NCBI GenBank assembly: GCA_030632385.1
Contig: DAOVUW010000035.1
Coordinates: 1 to 8,528, forward strand
Length of the DNA: 8,528 bases
Reading direction: 5' to 3'
From: Candidatus Nanohalarchaeota archaeon
GTDB taxonomy: Archaea > EX4484-52
This document shows, piece by piece, positions 1-5,684 of the stretch. The notes under the pieces are model-generated. The model had not been told where the DNA came from, searched no databases, and saw only the letters and a list, made by a program, of their open reading frames with translations. The stretch's first letter is position 1; each line of letters begins with the position of its first letter. A program made the translations under genes and the position numbers.

Positions 1-383
1 GTCTTTATTCCAAGCAGAGAGCCAATAACTGCTGTTGCAACACCGTGCTGACCTGCACCGGTTTCTGCAATAAGCCGTTTCTTTCCCATTTGTTTTGCAA
101 GCAATCCCTGCCCCAAAGTATTGTTTATTTTATGAGCGCCTGTGTGGAGCAAATCTTCGCGTTTTATGTAGATTTTGCATCCATATTTTTCAGAAAGATT
201 TTTTGCAAAATACAATGGCGTTGGACGCCCAACATAATTTTTAAGAAGGTCATTGAGTTGATCTTTGAATTCCTTTTTATCTTTCAGATCCAGATATGCT
301 TTTTCAAGTTCTTCAAGCGCAGGCATAAGCGTTTCCGGCACAAATGTTCCGCCGAATTTTTCAAATTTTGTATTTATTTTCAT
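1..383 (-). CDS. trpB: Tryptophan synthase beta chain, N-terminal part (gene cut by window edge)
   Basis: The PLP enzyme TrpB joins indole (delivered by TrpA) to L-serine to make L-tryptophan in the cytoplasm. Only the first 127 codons are in the window; the gene continues off the left edge. I translated it by hand. The start MKINTKFEKFGGTFVPE is the usual TrpB opening. The motif HTGAHKIN (about residues 80-87) carries the PLP-binding lysine K85, and ETGAGQHG (107-114) carries catalytic E107. These match K87 and E109 of the Salmonella enzyme almost position for position, so this is standard TrpB, not the divergent TrpB2. The ATG lies 7 bases after the trpF stop, with a purine-rich AAAGGATGA about 6 bases upstream as a ribosome site. 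It is the last operon gene visible; trpA is expected next but cannot be seen. Seen: motifs, start and spacing. Inferred: that the rest of the gene is intact. Confidence 0.96.
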   Translation of the reverse strand, partial: MKINTKFEKFGGTFVPETLMPALEELEKAYLDLKDKKEFKDQLNDLLKNYVGRPTPLYFAKNLSEKYGCKIYIKREDLLHTGAHKINNTLGQGLLAKQMGKKRLIAETGAGQHGVATAVIGSLLGIK

Positions 384-390
384 AATCAAT

Positions 391-1002
391 TCATCCTTTT
401 ACAATATCAATTAATTTTTTCATCTTATCGTAATCTTTTTTCCCAGGCTCTGATTCTGTACTGCTTGCAGAATCTATTGCATATGGCTTTACTGTACTTA
501 TTGCCATATCAACATTTTCTGCTTTTATACCTCCTGCCAAAATCACAGGTTTTTTTGTTTTTATTTCTTTCAATAAATTCCAGTCAAATGCTTGTCCTGT
601 GCCTCCTTTTTTGTTTGCAGAATATGTATCAAAAAGAAAAGCGCAGACGCAATGTTCATATTTTTTTGTTTGCTCAACAGATAATCTCTCAGCCACACAA
701 ATGGATTTTATGACATTCCTAAATCCCGAACAATATTCTATGGTTTCATTTCCGTGAAACTGTAATGCAGTAAGCCCGCAATAAGACTGAATTTGGCGGA
801 CTTTTTTTTCATCCTCGTCCACAAAAACGCCAATCTTTGCGACAAAAGGAGGGAGTATTTTTATGATTTGCTTTGCTTTTTCCACACTTATGTGACGAGG
901 ACTTTTTTCATAAAAAATAAATCCCAATGCATCTGCGCCAAAATCAACTGCTTTTTTTGCATCTTCTTTGTTTGTCATTCCGCATATCTTTATTTTTGTC
1001 AT
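391..1002 (-). CDS. trpF: Phosphoribosylanthranilate isomerase
   Basis: TrpF carries out the Amadori rearrangement of N-(5-phosphoribosyl)anthranilate to CdRP, the third step of tryptophan synthesis. The 203-residue protein has the usual length of a single-domain (beta/alpha)8 TrpF. KICGMT (residues 5-10) contains the catalytic base C7. SPR (34-36), LQFHGNE (80-86) and LFDT (123-126) follow, the last with D125 as the likely general acid. GGTGQAFDW (133-141) and LAGGI (155-159) form the C-terminal phosphate-binding side. The late motif reads DSASSTESEPGKKD, where many TrpF proteins have DVSSGVE followed by PGxKD; E. coli has DFNSAVESQPGIKD, so this position varies and activity is still expected. 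The ATG is 4 bases after the stop of the HD-domain gene, with only a weak ribosome site (AGGAA about 11 bases upstream), which suggests translational coupling. trpF is separate from trpC, unlike the enterobacterial trpC-F fusion. Confidence 0.96.
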   Translation of the reverse strand: MTKIKICGMTNKEDAKKAVDFGADALGFIFYEKSPRHISVEKAKQIIKILPPFVAKIGVFVDEDEKKVRQIQSYCGLTALQFHGNETIEYCSGFRNVIKSICVAERLSVEQTKKYEHCVCAFLFDTYSANKKGGTGQAFDWNLLKEIKTKKPVILAGGIKAENVDMAISTVKPYAIDSASSTESEPGKKDYDKMKKLIDIVKG

Positions 1003-1006
1003 TAAA

Positions 1007-1582
1007 TCACATTCCTATTTCTTCAGCAATAGATTTCATTGAATCAAGAGCAATCTCTATAAATTCACCTCTTGAGAGTCCTGTTTTTTCAATGTCGTTT
1101 ATAGCTTCCCTATTTACATTTGAGGCAAATGTTTTGTCTTTAATCTTTTTTGTTATTGATTTTGTTTTCACTCCGTCAATTGTTTTGTCTGGTCTCATCA
1201 ACACATAAGCGTAAATTATGCCTGTTATGTTTTCTGCCGCAGACAATGCAAAATCCAGTTTGTTTTTTCTTTTTATTCCCAGATGTCCGAGTGCTTCTGT
1301 GTGGGATTTTATTGCATCAAACATTTTAGGTATTTCATATCCTTCCTGCTCTAATATCTGGCATGTTCTTTCCCCGTGTTTTTGAATATCTGTTCCTATA
1401 TCGTCCATATCCAGATCATGCAAAAGCCCTGTTATTCCCCAAAAATCTTCATCTTCTTTGAAGTGCTTTGCGAGCCCTCTCATTATAACTTCTGTTTCCC
1501 TGCTATGGTTCAGCAAAAATTCCTCTTTTATATATTTGTGCAATAAAGTTTTTGCTTCATCTATTGTGATGTTTGCTTTCAT
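1007..1582 (-). CDS. HD-superfamily hydrolase (HDIG-type, COG2316-like) inside the trp operon
   Basis: This is a predicted metal-dependent HD-domain phosphohydrolase of unknown substrate, 191 residues and soluble. Visible motifs are H26 (LNHSRE), the HD pair H55-D56 in GLLHDLDMDDIG, H69 (IQKHGE) and H94 (IKSHTE). These are followed by the stretch AAENITGIIYAYVLMRPDK (115-133), then KSITKKIKDKTFA (141-153) and a C-terminal EFIEIALDSM helix. The arrangement matches what I recall of the COG2316 family of HD hydrolases. At the position where HD proteins usually place their last aspartate ligand it has E117, which may still bind metal. The ATG overlaps the trpC stop as ATGA, with AGGAT upstream, and the stop is 4 bases from the trpF start, so it is co-transcribed and probably translationally coupled with the tryptophan genes. 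It is not a known pathway enzyme. A role in removing damaged or dead-end phosphorylated intermediates, or in regulation, is inference only. Confidence 0.88.
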   Translation of the reverse strand: MKANITIDEAKTLLHKYIKEEFLLNHSRETEVIMRGLAKHFKEDEDFWGITGLLHDLDMDDIGTDIQKHGERTCQILEQEGYEIPKMFDAIKSHTEALGHLGIKRKNKLDFALSAAENITGIIYAYVLMRPDKTIDGVKTKSITKKIKDKTFASNVNREAINDIEKTGLSRGEFIEIALDSMKSIAEEIGM

Positions 1583-2364
1583 AATAATCCTTTTATTTTC
1601 TCCTCCATATTTTTATCAATCTTGTCCATTATTGCTGTCCCGACAAGCACTGCATCAATATTTGCATTGTTTAAAAAATCAATATCTTTCTTGCTTTTTA
1701 TTCCGCTCTCACTCACAATCACAATATCTTTTGGAATATCTTCTGCAAGTTGGATTGTTGTATTTAAATCAATTTTCATGTTTTTTAAATTGCGGTTGTT
1801 TATGCCAATAATCTCTGCATCTGTGGACAATATTTTCATCATGTCTTGTTTTGTATGCGCTTCAAAAAGACAGTCCATATTTAACCCTTTAGCGATATTG
1901 TAAAATTCATTTAATTCTTCTCTATCGAGTATTCCTACAATAAGCAAAATAGCATCGGCACCAAAATATCTTGCTTCATATATCTGGTAAACATCTATGA
2001 TAAAATCTTTTCTCAATAATGGAATGGTTGTATTTTGTTGGACAGTCTTTAGATAATTTAAACTGCCGTCAAAATATTTTTCATCTGTTATTACAGAAAT
2101 CGCCTTTGCGTACATATTGTAGAGTTCAGATATTTTTTTTATCGCAACTAATTTATTGGAATAATTTAGTTTTTGTTTCATATTTGGCGATGAAAATTTA
2201 AGTTCTGCTATGAGGTTTATTTTTTCTTTTTTCTTTATGGTAGTTTTAAAATCCCTATTTGATGGACTAATTTCATCAATAAAAGAATTCAACGGATTTC
2301 TTTTTTTGTTTGATTCTACTTCTTTTTTTTTATTCTCGACTATTTTTTCAATAATATTATTCAT
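1579..2364 (-). CDS. trpC: Indole-3-glycerol phosphate synthase
   Basis: TrpC closes CdRP to indole-3-glycerol phosphate with loss of CO2 and water. The 261-residue protein is a full single-domain IGPS barrel. By alignment with the Sulfolobus enzyme the active-site residues are present: E54 and K56 (LIAELKFSSP), S59, K119 (LLRKDFIID), E168 (CLFEAH), N189 and R191 (GINNRNL) and S220 (SESGI). The first loop reads SPNMKQ where SPSKG or SPSxG is usual, a local change next to the active site. Several stretches resemble E. coli TrpC closely, for example AISVITDEKYFDGS, KDFIIDVYQIYEARY and GINNRNLKNMKIDLN. The start overlaps the trpD end by 8 bases and has a strong ribosome site, AAAGGAGA, 6 bases upstream. 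The stop overlaps the next gene as ATGA. It is unfused to trpF. Confidence 0.96.
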   Translation of the reverse strand: MNNIIEKIVENKKKEVESNKKRNPLNSFIDEISPSNRDFKTTIKKKEKINLIAELKFSSPNMKQKLNYSNKLVAIKKISELYNMYAKAISVITDEKYFDGSLNYLKTVQQNTTIPLLRKDFIIDVYQIYEARYFGADAILLIVGILDREELNEFYNIAKGLNMDCLFEAHTKQDMMKILSTDAEIIGINNRNLKNMKIDLNTTIQLAEDIPKDIVIVSESGIKSKKDIDFLNNANIDAVLVGTAIMDKIDKNMEEKIKGLL

Positions 2365-3367
2365 TTGTAATCTCCTTTAATTTTTTCAGGCATCTAAGCG
2401 CATTGCCTGATTCTATGGATTTTTTTGCCAGCAGAATTCCTTCATCAATGGATTTTGCTTTGCCTGAAACAAAAATAGCAGCAGCAGCATTTAATATAGC
2501 AATATCGTATTTTGGTCCCTGTTTATTATTCAATATATCTAAAATTATTTTAGCATTTTCGTCAGGGCTTCCTCCTTTTAGTTCCTCTAATTTTGCTTGT
2601 TTAATGCCAAAATCTTCTGGTTTTACAAAATAAGTGTTTACGCTGCCATCATCATTTAATTGTGTTATTTTTGATTTTCCGCATGTACTCAGTTCATCCA
2701 ACGGGTAGCCGTGAACAGCCATTGCTCTTTTTGAACCAAGATTTTTTAATACTGAGACTATTGTTTGAGTTAAATCAGGATCATAAACTCCAATCAACTG
2801 GTATTTTGCATTTGCGGGATTCAGCATAGGACCAAGAATATTAAATATTGTTCTTACACCTATTTCTCCTCTTGCAGTCATTACATGCTTCATTGCTTTA
2901 TGAAAAATTGGCGCAAATGCGAATCCACTATTTGCTTTTTCTATTGACTCTTTTGTTTTTGAAGCATCGGCATTTATATTTACTCCTAAAGCACAAAGTA
3001 CATCAGCAGAACCGCACTTGCTTGAAACGCCTTTATTTCCATGCTTTGCAACAGCAATTCCAATCCCTCCGACAATGAATGCCGCAGAGGTAGATATATT
3101 GAATGTATCTGTATTGTCTCCACCTGTTCCGCATGTATCGACCAGTATCTCTCTTTCTACAACGATTCGAGTGGCTTTCTCTCTCATAACTTCAACAGCG
3201 CCCGTTATCTCTGCAATAGTTTCTTTCTTCATTTTAAGGGCGATTAAAAATGCAGCTATTTGCGCATTTGTTGTATTGCCTTCCATTATTTGGTTAAATA
3301 TATTTTTTGTTTCTTCCTGCGTCAGATTTTGATATTCTGTCAGTTTATTTATTGCTGTTTTTATCAT
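2357..3367 (-). CDS. trpD: Anthranilate phosphoribosyltransferase
   Basis: TrpD transfers the phosphoribosyl group of PRPP to anthranilate. The 336 residues are the usual length of the stand-alone enzyme. Motifs in order are the N-terminal helical region, DTCGTGGD (77-84) for pyrophosphate binding, NISTSAAF (90-97), KHGNKGVSSKCGSADVL (108-124), RGEIGVRTIFNILGPMLNPA (166-185) with the anthranilate-site arginine, and HGYPLDELS (219-227) with D224-E225 for the second metal. The C-terminal GGSPDENAKII and LNAAAAIFVSGKA are also typical. Nothing appears missing. The gene starts 4 bases after the trpG stop and overlaps trpC by 8 bases, so it is embedded in the operon. It is not fused to trpG as in E. 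coli. A thymidine or pyrimidine phosphorylase is a distant relative but lacks the DTCGTGGD and LGPMLNP combination. Confidence 0.97.
   Translation of the reverse strand: MIKTAINKLTEYQNLTQEETKNIFNQIMEGNTTNAQIAAFLIALKMKKETIAEITGAVEVMREKATRIVVEREILVDTCGTGGDNTDTFNISTSAAFIVGGIGIAVAKHGNKGVSSKCGSADVLCALGVNINADASKTKESIEKANSGFAFAPIFHKAMKHVMTARGEIGVRTIFNILGPMLNPANAKYQLIGVYDPDLTQTIVSVLKNLGSKRAMAVHGYPLDELSTCGKSKITQLNDDGSVNTYFVKPEDFGIKQAKLEELKGGSPDENAKIILDILNNKQGPKYDIAILNAAAAIFVSGKAKSIDEGILLAKKSIESGNALRCLKKLKEITNE
2371..2378 (-). promoter_or_regulatory. Shine-Dalgarno for trpC within trpD
   Basis: AAAGGAGA on the minus strand sits 6 bases before the trpC ATG, inside the end of trpD. It supports the chosen trpC start and the 8-base overlap of the two genes. 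Confidence 0.75.
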
Positions 3368-3370
3368 AGA

Positions 3371-3377
3371 ATCACCT
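3371..3377 (-). promoter_or_regulatory. trpD Shine-Dalgarno containing the trpG stop codon
   Basis: The minus-strand word AGGTGAT lies just before the trpD ATG and matches the anti-Shine-Dalgarno complement (GGAGGTGATC) over seven bases. The TGA stop codon of trpG is part of this word, so termination on trpG and initiation on trpD occur at the same spot, favouring coupled translation. Confidence 0.75.
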
Positions 3378-3950
3378 TTTGATTATATTGATTAAATTAT
3401 CGATTATTTTTCCTCCTGATGGTGTAAGAATAGATTCAGGATGAAATTGAACACATTCTATCGGATATTTTTTGTGCCGTATGCCCATAACAATATTTTT
3501 TTCTGTCTTTGATGAAACAACAAGACAATTAGGAATTTCCTGTGCAGATAACGAGTGATACCGACCGGCATTAAAAGGGTTTTCTATTGCCTCATATATT
3601 GATTTATTATCGTGATAAATCAATGAAGTTTTACCGTGAAGAGTTTCTTCTGCTCTATCTACCTTTCCGCCGAATGCTTCAATTATTGCCTGATGCCCCA
3701 AACAAACACCAAAAATAGGAATCTTATCATGATATTTTTTTATTAATTCAATAGATATTCCTGCTTCTTTTGGTGTCCCGGGACCGGGAGATATAACAAC
3801 AAGAGATGGATTTTGTTTTTTTATCACTTCATCAATATTGCTGATGCCTATATCATTCCTGTAAATAATCACATTGTGATTTCTCTTTTCAAATTCATCC
3901 ACAAGATTGTATGTAAATGAATCGAAATTATCTATGAATAGGATTTTCAT
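3372..3950 (-). CDS. trpG: Anthranilate synthase, glutamine amidotransferase subunit
   Basis: TrpG is the class I glutaminase that supplies ammonia to TrpE for anthranilate synthesis. The 192 residues form one complete amidotransferase domain. It opens with MKILFIDNFDSFTYNL, has the oxyanion motif SPGPGTP (54-60), the nucleophile C83 in GVCLGHQ, HGKTS (105-109), RYHSL (130-134) and the catalytic pair H170 and E172 in QFHPES. Sequence details such as NHNVIIYRNDI and GHQAIIEAFGG resemble the enterobacterial TrpG domain. The family also includes PabA, which shares these motifs; the position directly after trpE decides for TrpG, although a dual role in folate synthesis cannot be excluded. The start codon lies inside the end of trpE with a 23-base overlap and a near-perfect Shine-Dalgarno, which fits equal production of the two subunits. 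Confidence 0.96.
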   Translation of the reverse strand: MKILFIDNFDSFTYNLVDEFEKRNHNVIIYRNDIGISNIDEVIKKQNPSLVVISPGPGTPKEAGISIELIKKYHDKIPIFGVCLGHQAIIEAFGGKVDRAEETLHGKTSLIYHDNKSIYEAIENPFNAGRYHSLSAQEIPNCLVVSSKTEKNIVMGIRHKKYPIECVQFHPESILTPSGGKIIDNLINIIKR

Positions 3951-5559
3951 ATTCTATACCTCCTGTATTTTCTATAGCAGTTAAGCATGCTTTTGCTTTT
4001 TTTATAGTTTCATCAAACTCGTTTTGAGGAACAGAATCATACACAATTCCTGCCCCCGATCTAATATATGCAATATTATCTTTTATGTGTATTGATCGTA
4101 TAATAATTGTTGAATCAAAATCTTTATGTGGTGTAATGTAGGCAACAGCACCACCATATAAACAACGCTTGTTCTTTTCTAATTTTCTTACAATCTCCAT
4201 TGCTTTTATTTTTGGCGCACCAGTTAAAGTGCCCATATTCATAGAAGCAAGATATGCATGAAATGCATCTAAATCGTCTTTAAGAATTCCATTGACATTA
4301 GATACCAGATGCTGGACATGAGAATATTTTTCCACCACAAATGGTTCATCGACATTTCGGGTGCCTGGTTTTGAAACTCTCGCAATATCATTTCTTGCAA
4401 GATCGATAAGCATGACATGCTCGGCAATTTCTTTTCTGTCAAGTTTGAGTTCAATCTCATATTTTACATCCAAATCCAAATCTATTTTTCCATTGATTAT
4501 TCCTCTTGGTTTTGTGCCTGCAATAGGTCTGATTTCTACTTTTTTTTCTTTATTTCCTTCAACCCTTAAAGACATTTCCGGTGAAGCGCCAAGAAGAATC
4601 GAGTTGCCTGCATTTATGAAAAACATATATGGCGAGGGATTCAAGTGGCGAAGTGTCCGATAAATATCCAAAGGTTCAGCATTATACGGCGTCATCAATG
4701 TTCTTGAAATCACGCCCTGGAATAAATCTCCATTCCTGATATTTTGTTTTATTTTTTCTGTCATATCCAAAAATTCTTCTTTGGATGTATCGCTTGAAAT
4801 CCTGACTTTCTTTTTCTTAAAAAATCTGGGCTTTGGAAGAGTTGATTGGTTATTTATTTGCACATATTCATCGATTATTTTTTTAGAGTTCAAAATAATT
4901 TCTTCCTTATTATTATCTGTTATCAATGCATTTGCGACAAAATAAGTAATATTATTTTTATTGTCGTAAACAAAAATATTATCTGCAAAATACATTTCAT
5001 AATCAGGAGTCTTTAAAAGATCCTTTTTATTTTTCTCTAATTCTTCAAACTGGTCGATAAAATCATAAGATATTGTTCCCATAAGCCCCCCATAAAAAGG
5101 CAATATTTTTTTTGTCGGTTTGAATTTAAATGCAATTTTTCTTAAAATATCAATATGTGTTTTTTGCTTTAGACGTTCGCGTTCTGTTATGTTTTTGTTT
5201 CTCGTTGGTTTTAATGCACCTGTGATTTTAGTTTTTGAATACTCTACAGAATCGCAAAATGAAAAATCTCCTTTTAAAAATTCAAGAAATCGTACCCCTG
5301 TATTGTTCAATGAACAAATCTCAAATCGTTCGCCATCTCCTGAAACCATAAGGCATGGATTTGCTGTACCCATACTATACTGCGCATATTTGGCAGAAAT
5401 ACTTGCTGATTCCAACAATAGACAATTTGGTTTTCGTCCATAATCAGAAAGTTTTGAAAAAAAATCCAGAGGGCATTTTAGTCCTTTTATTGTTTTGTAG
5501 ACCGGAACTATGTCTCCTATATTCGCGTCATTAACATTTTCGAAGCCAGAGATATTCAC
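3928..5559 (-). CDS. trpE: Anthranilate synthase component I (GTG start)
   Basis: TrpE converts chorismate and ammonia to anthranilate and is the committed, feedback-controlled step. The 543-residue protein shows the N-terminal tryptophan-site LLES (48-51), then FYGGLMGTISYDF (155-167), GDLFQGVISR (277-286), NPSPYMFF (307-314), IAGTKPRG (346-353), EHVMLIDLARND (380-391), KYSHVQHLVS (411-420), MGTLTGAPKIKAM (442-454), YGGAVAY (468-474) and RSGAGIVYDSVPQNEFDET (500-518). LLES plus NPSPYMFF indicate tryptophan inhibition is retained and separate it from PabB and isochorismate synthases. The MGTLTGAPK and DSVPQNEFDET wording is of the enterobacterial TrpE type rather than the Sulfolobus type. The start is a GTG; an in-frame TGA lies 4-6 bases upstream, so no earlier start is possible. 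It heads the operon and overlaps trpG by 23 bases. Confidence 0.97.
   Translation of the reverse strand: MNISGFENVNDANIGDIVPVYKTIKGLKCPLDFFSKLSDYGRKPNCLLLESASISAKYAQYSMGTANPCLMVSGDGERFEICSLNNTGVRFLEFLKGDFSFCDSVEYSKTKITGALKPTRNKNITERERLKQKTHIDILRKIAFKFKPTKKILPFYGGLMGTISYDFIDQFEELEKNKKDLLKTPDYEMYFADNIFVYDNKNNITYFVANALITDNNKEEIILNSKKIIDEYVQINNQSTLPKPRFFKKKKVRISSDTSKEEFLDMTEKIKQNIRNGDLFQGVISRTLMTPYNAEPLDIYRTLRHLNPSPYMFFINAGNSILLGASPEMSLRVEGNKEKKVEIRPIAGTKPRGIINGKIDLDLDVKYEIELKLDRKEIAEHVMLIDLARNDIARVSKPGTRNVDEPFVVEKYSHVQHLVSNVNGILKDDLDAFHAYLASMNMGTLTGAPKIKAMEIVRKLEKNKRCLYGGAVAYITPHKDFDSTIIIRSIHIKDNIAYIRSGAGIVYDSVPQNEFDETIKKAKACLTAIENTGGIEYENPIHR
3958..3964 (-). promoter_or_regulatory. Strong Shine-Dalgarno for trpG within trpE
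   Basis: On the minus strand the sequence AGGAGGT lies 7 bases before the trpG ATG and inside the last codons of trpE. It fixes the trpG start and shows that internal operon genes rely on Shine-Dalgarno pairing, unlike the apparently leaderless first genes of transcripts in this window. Confidence 0.85.
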
Positions 5560-5579
5560 CTGTCATTTTAGCACCTATC

Positions 5580-5605
5580 TAAATATACTATATGAATTAT
5601 ATAAA
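5580..5605 (-). promoter_or_regulatory. Candidate trp operon promoter (two alternative TATA boxes)
   Basis: Two archaeal-type TATA candidates precede trpE on the minus strand. TATATTTA at 5580-5587 is centred about 25 bases before the GTG, which would give a leaderless trpE mRNA. TTTATATAA at 5597-5605, preceded by a purine-rich ACAAAGA that could act as a BRE, would start transcription near 5576 and leave an untranslated leader of about 17 bases carrying AGGTG. Either way there is too little leader for a bacterial-type attenuator. The choice between the two cannot be made from sequence, and the AT-rich background weakens both. Confidence 0.45.
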
Positions 5606-5613
5606 TCTTTGTT

Positions 5614-5634
5614 TATTGTGTATAAATTACAATA
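5614..5634. repeat. Inverted repeat between divergent trpE and MFS promoters (possible operator)
   Basis: The arms TATTGT (5614-5619) and ACAATA (5629-5634) form a perfect 6-base inverted repeat around a 9-base AT-rich spacer. It lies immediately upstream of the distal trpE TATA/BRE candidate and about 23 bases upstream of the MFS TATA box, a suitable place for a regulator of either gene. It is not the TGTACA box described for methanogen TrpY. With short arms in AT-rich DNA, chance occurrence is quite possible. Confidence 0.35.
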
Positions 5635-5656
5635 TGTTATGTAAAAACAAAATATA

Positions 5657-5664
5657 TTTATAAA
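5657..5664 (+). promoter_or_regulatory. TATA box of the MFS gene, leaderless-type spacing
   Basis: TTTATAAA is centred about 25 bases before the ATG at 5685. No Shine-Dalgarno lies in the T-rich stretch between them, so transcription probably starts at or beside the start codon. The sequence and spacing fit an archaeal TBP site; a bacterial -10/-35 pair is not evident. Confidence 0.55.
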
Positions 5665-5684
5665 AAAAATCATTATATTTTTTT

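Noticed and set aside
45..713. Long plus-strand open frame opposite trpB and trpF
   Set aside because: It is the reverse strand of two clearly conserved genes, its product is rich in F, L, Q and C as in shadow frames, and it matches no family I recognise.
391..1002. TrpF as a broken gene because of the DSASSTE motif
   Set aside because: The frame is intact, C7 and D125 are present, and this motif varies in active TrpF proteins such as that of E. coli.
4269..4460. Minus-strand 63-codon frame inside trpE
   Set aside because: It is an out-of-frame reading of a conserved trpE region with no independent support.
5531..5566. Bacterial-type trp attenuator using the small Trp-containing ORF as leader peptide
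   Set aside because: It has a single Trp codon, lies across the trpE start codon, and leaves no room for competing hairpins or a terminator before trpE.
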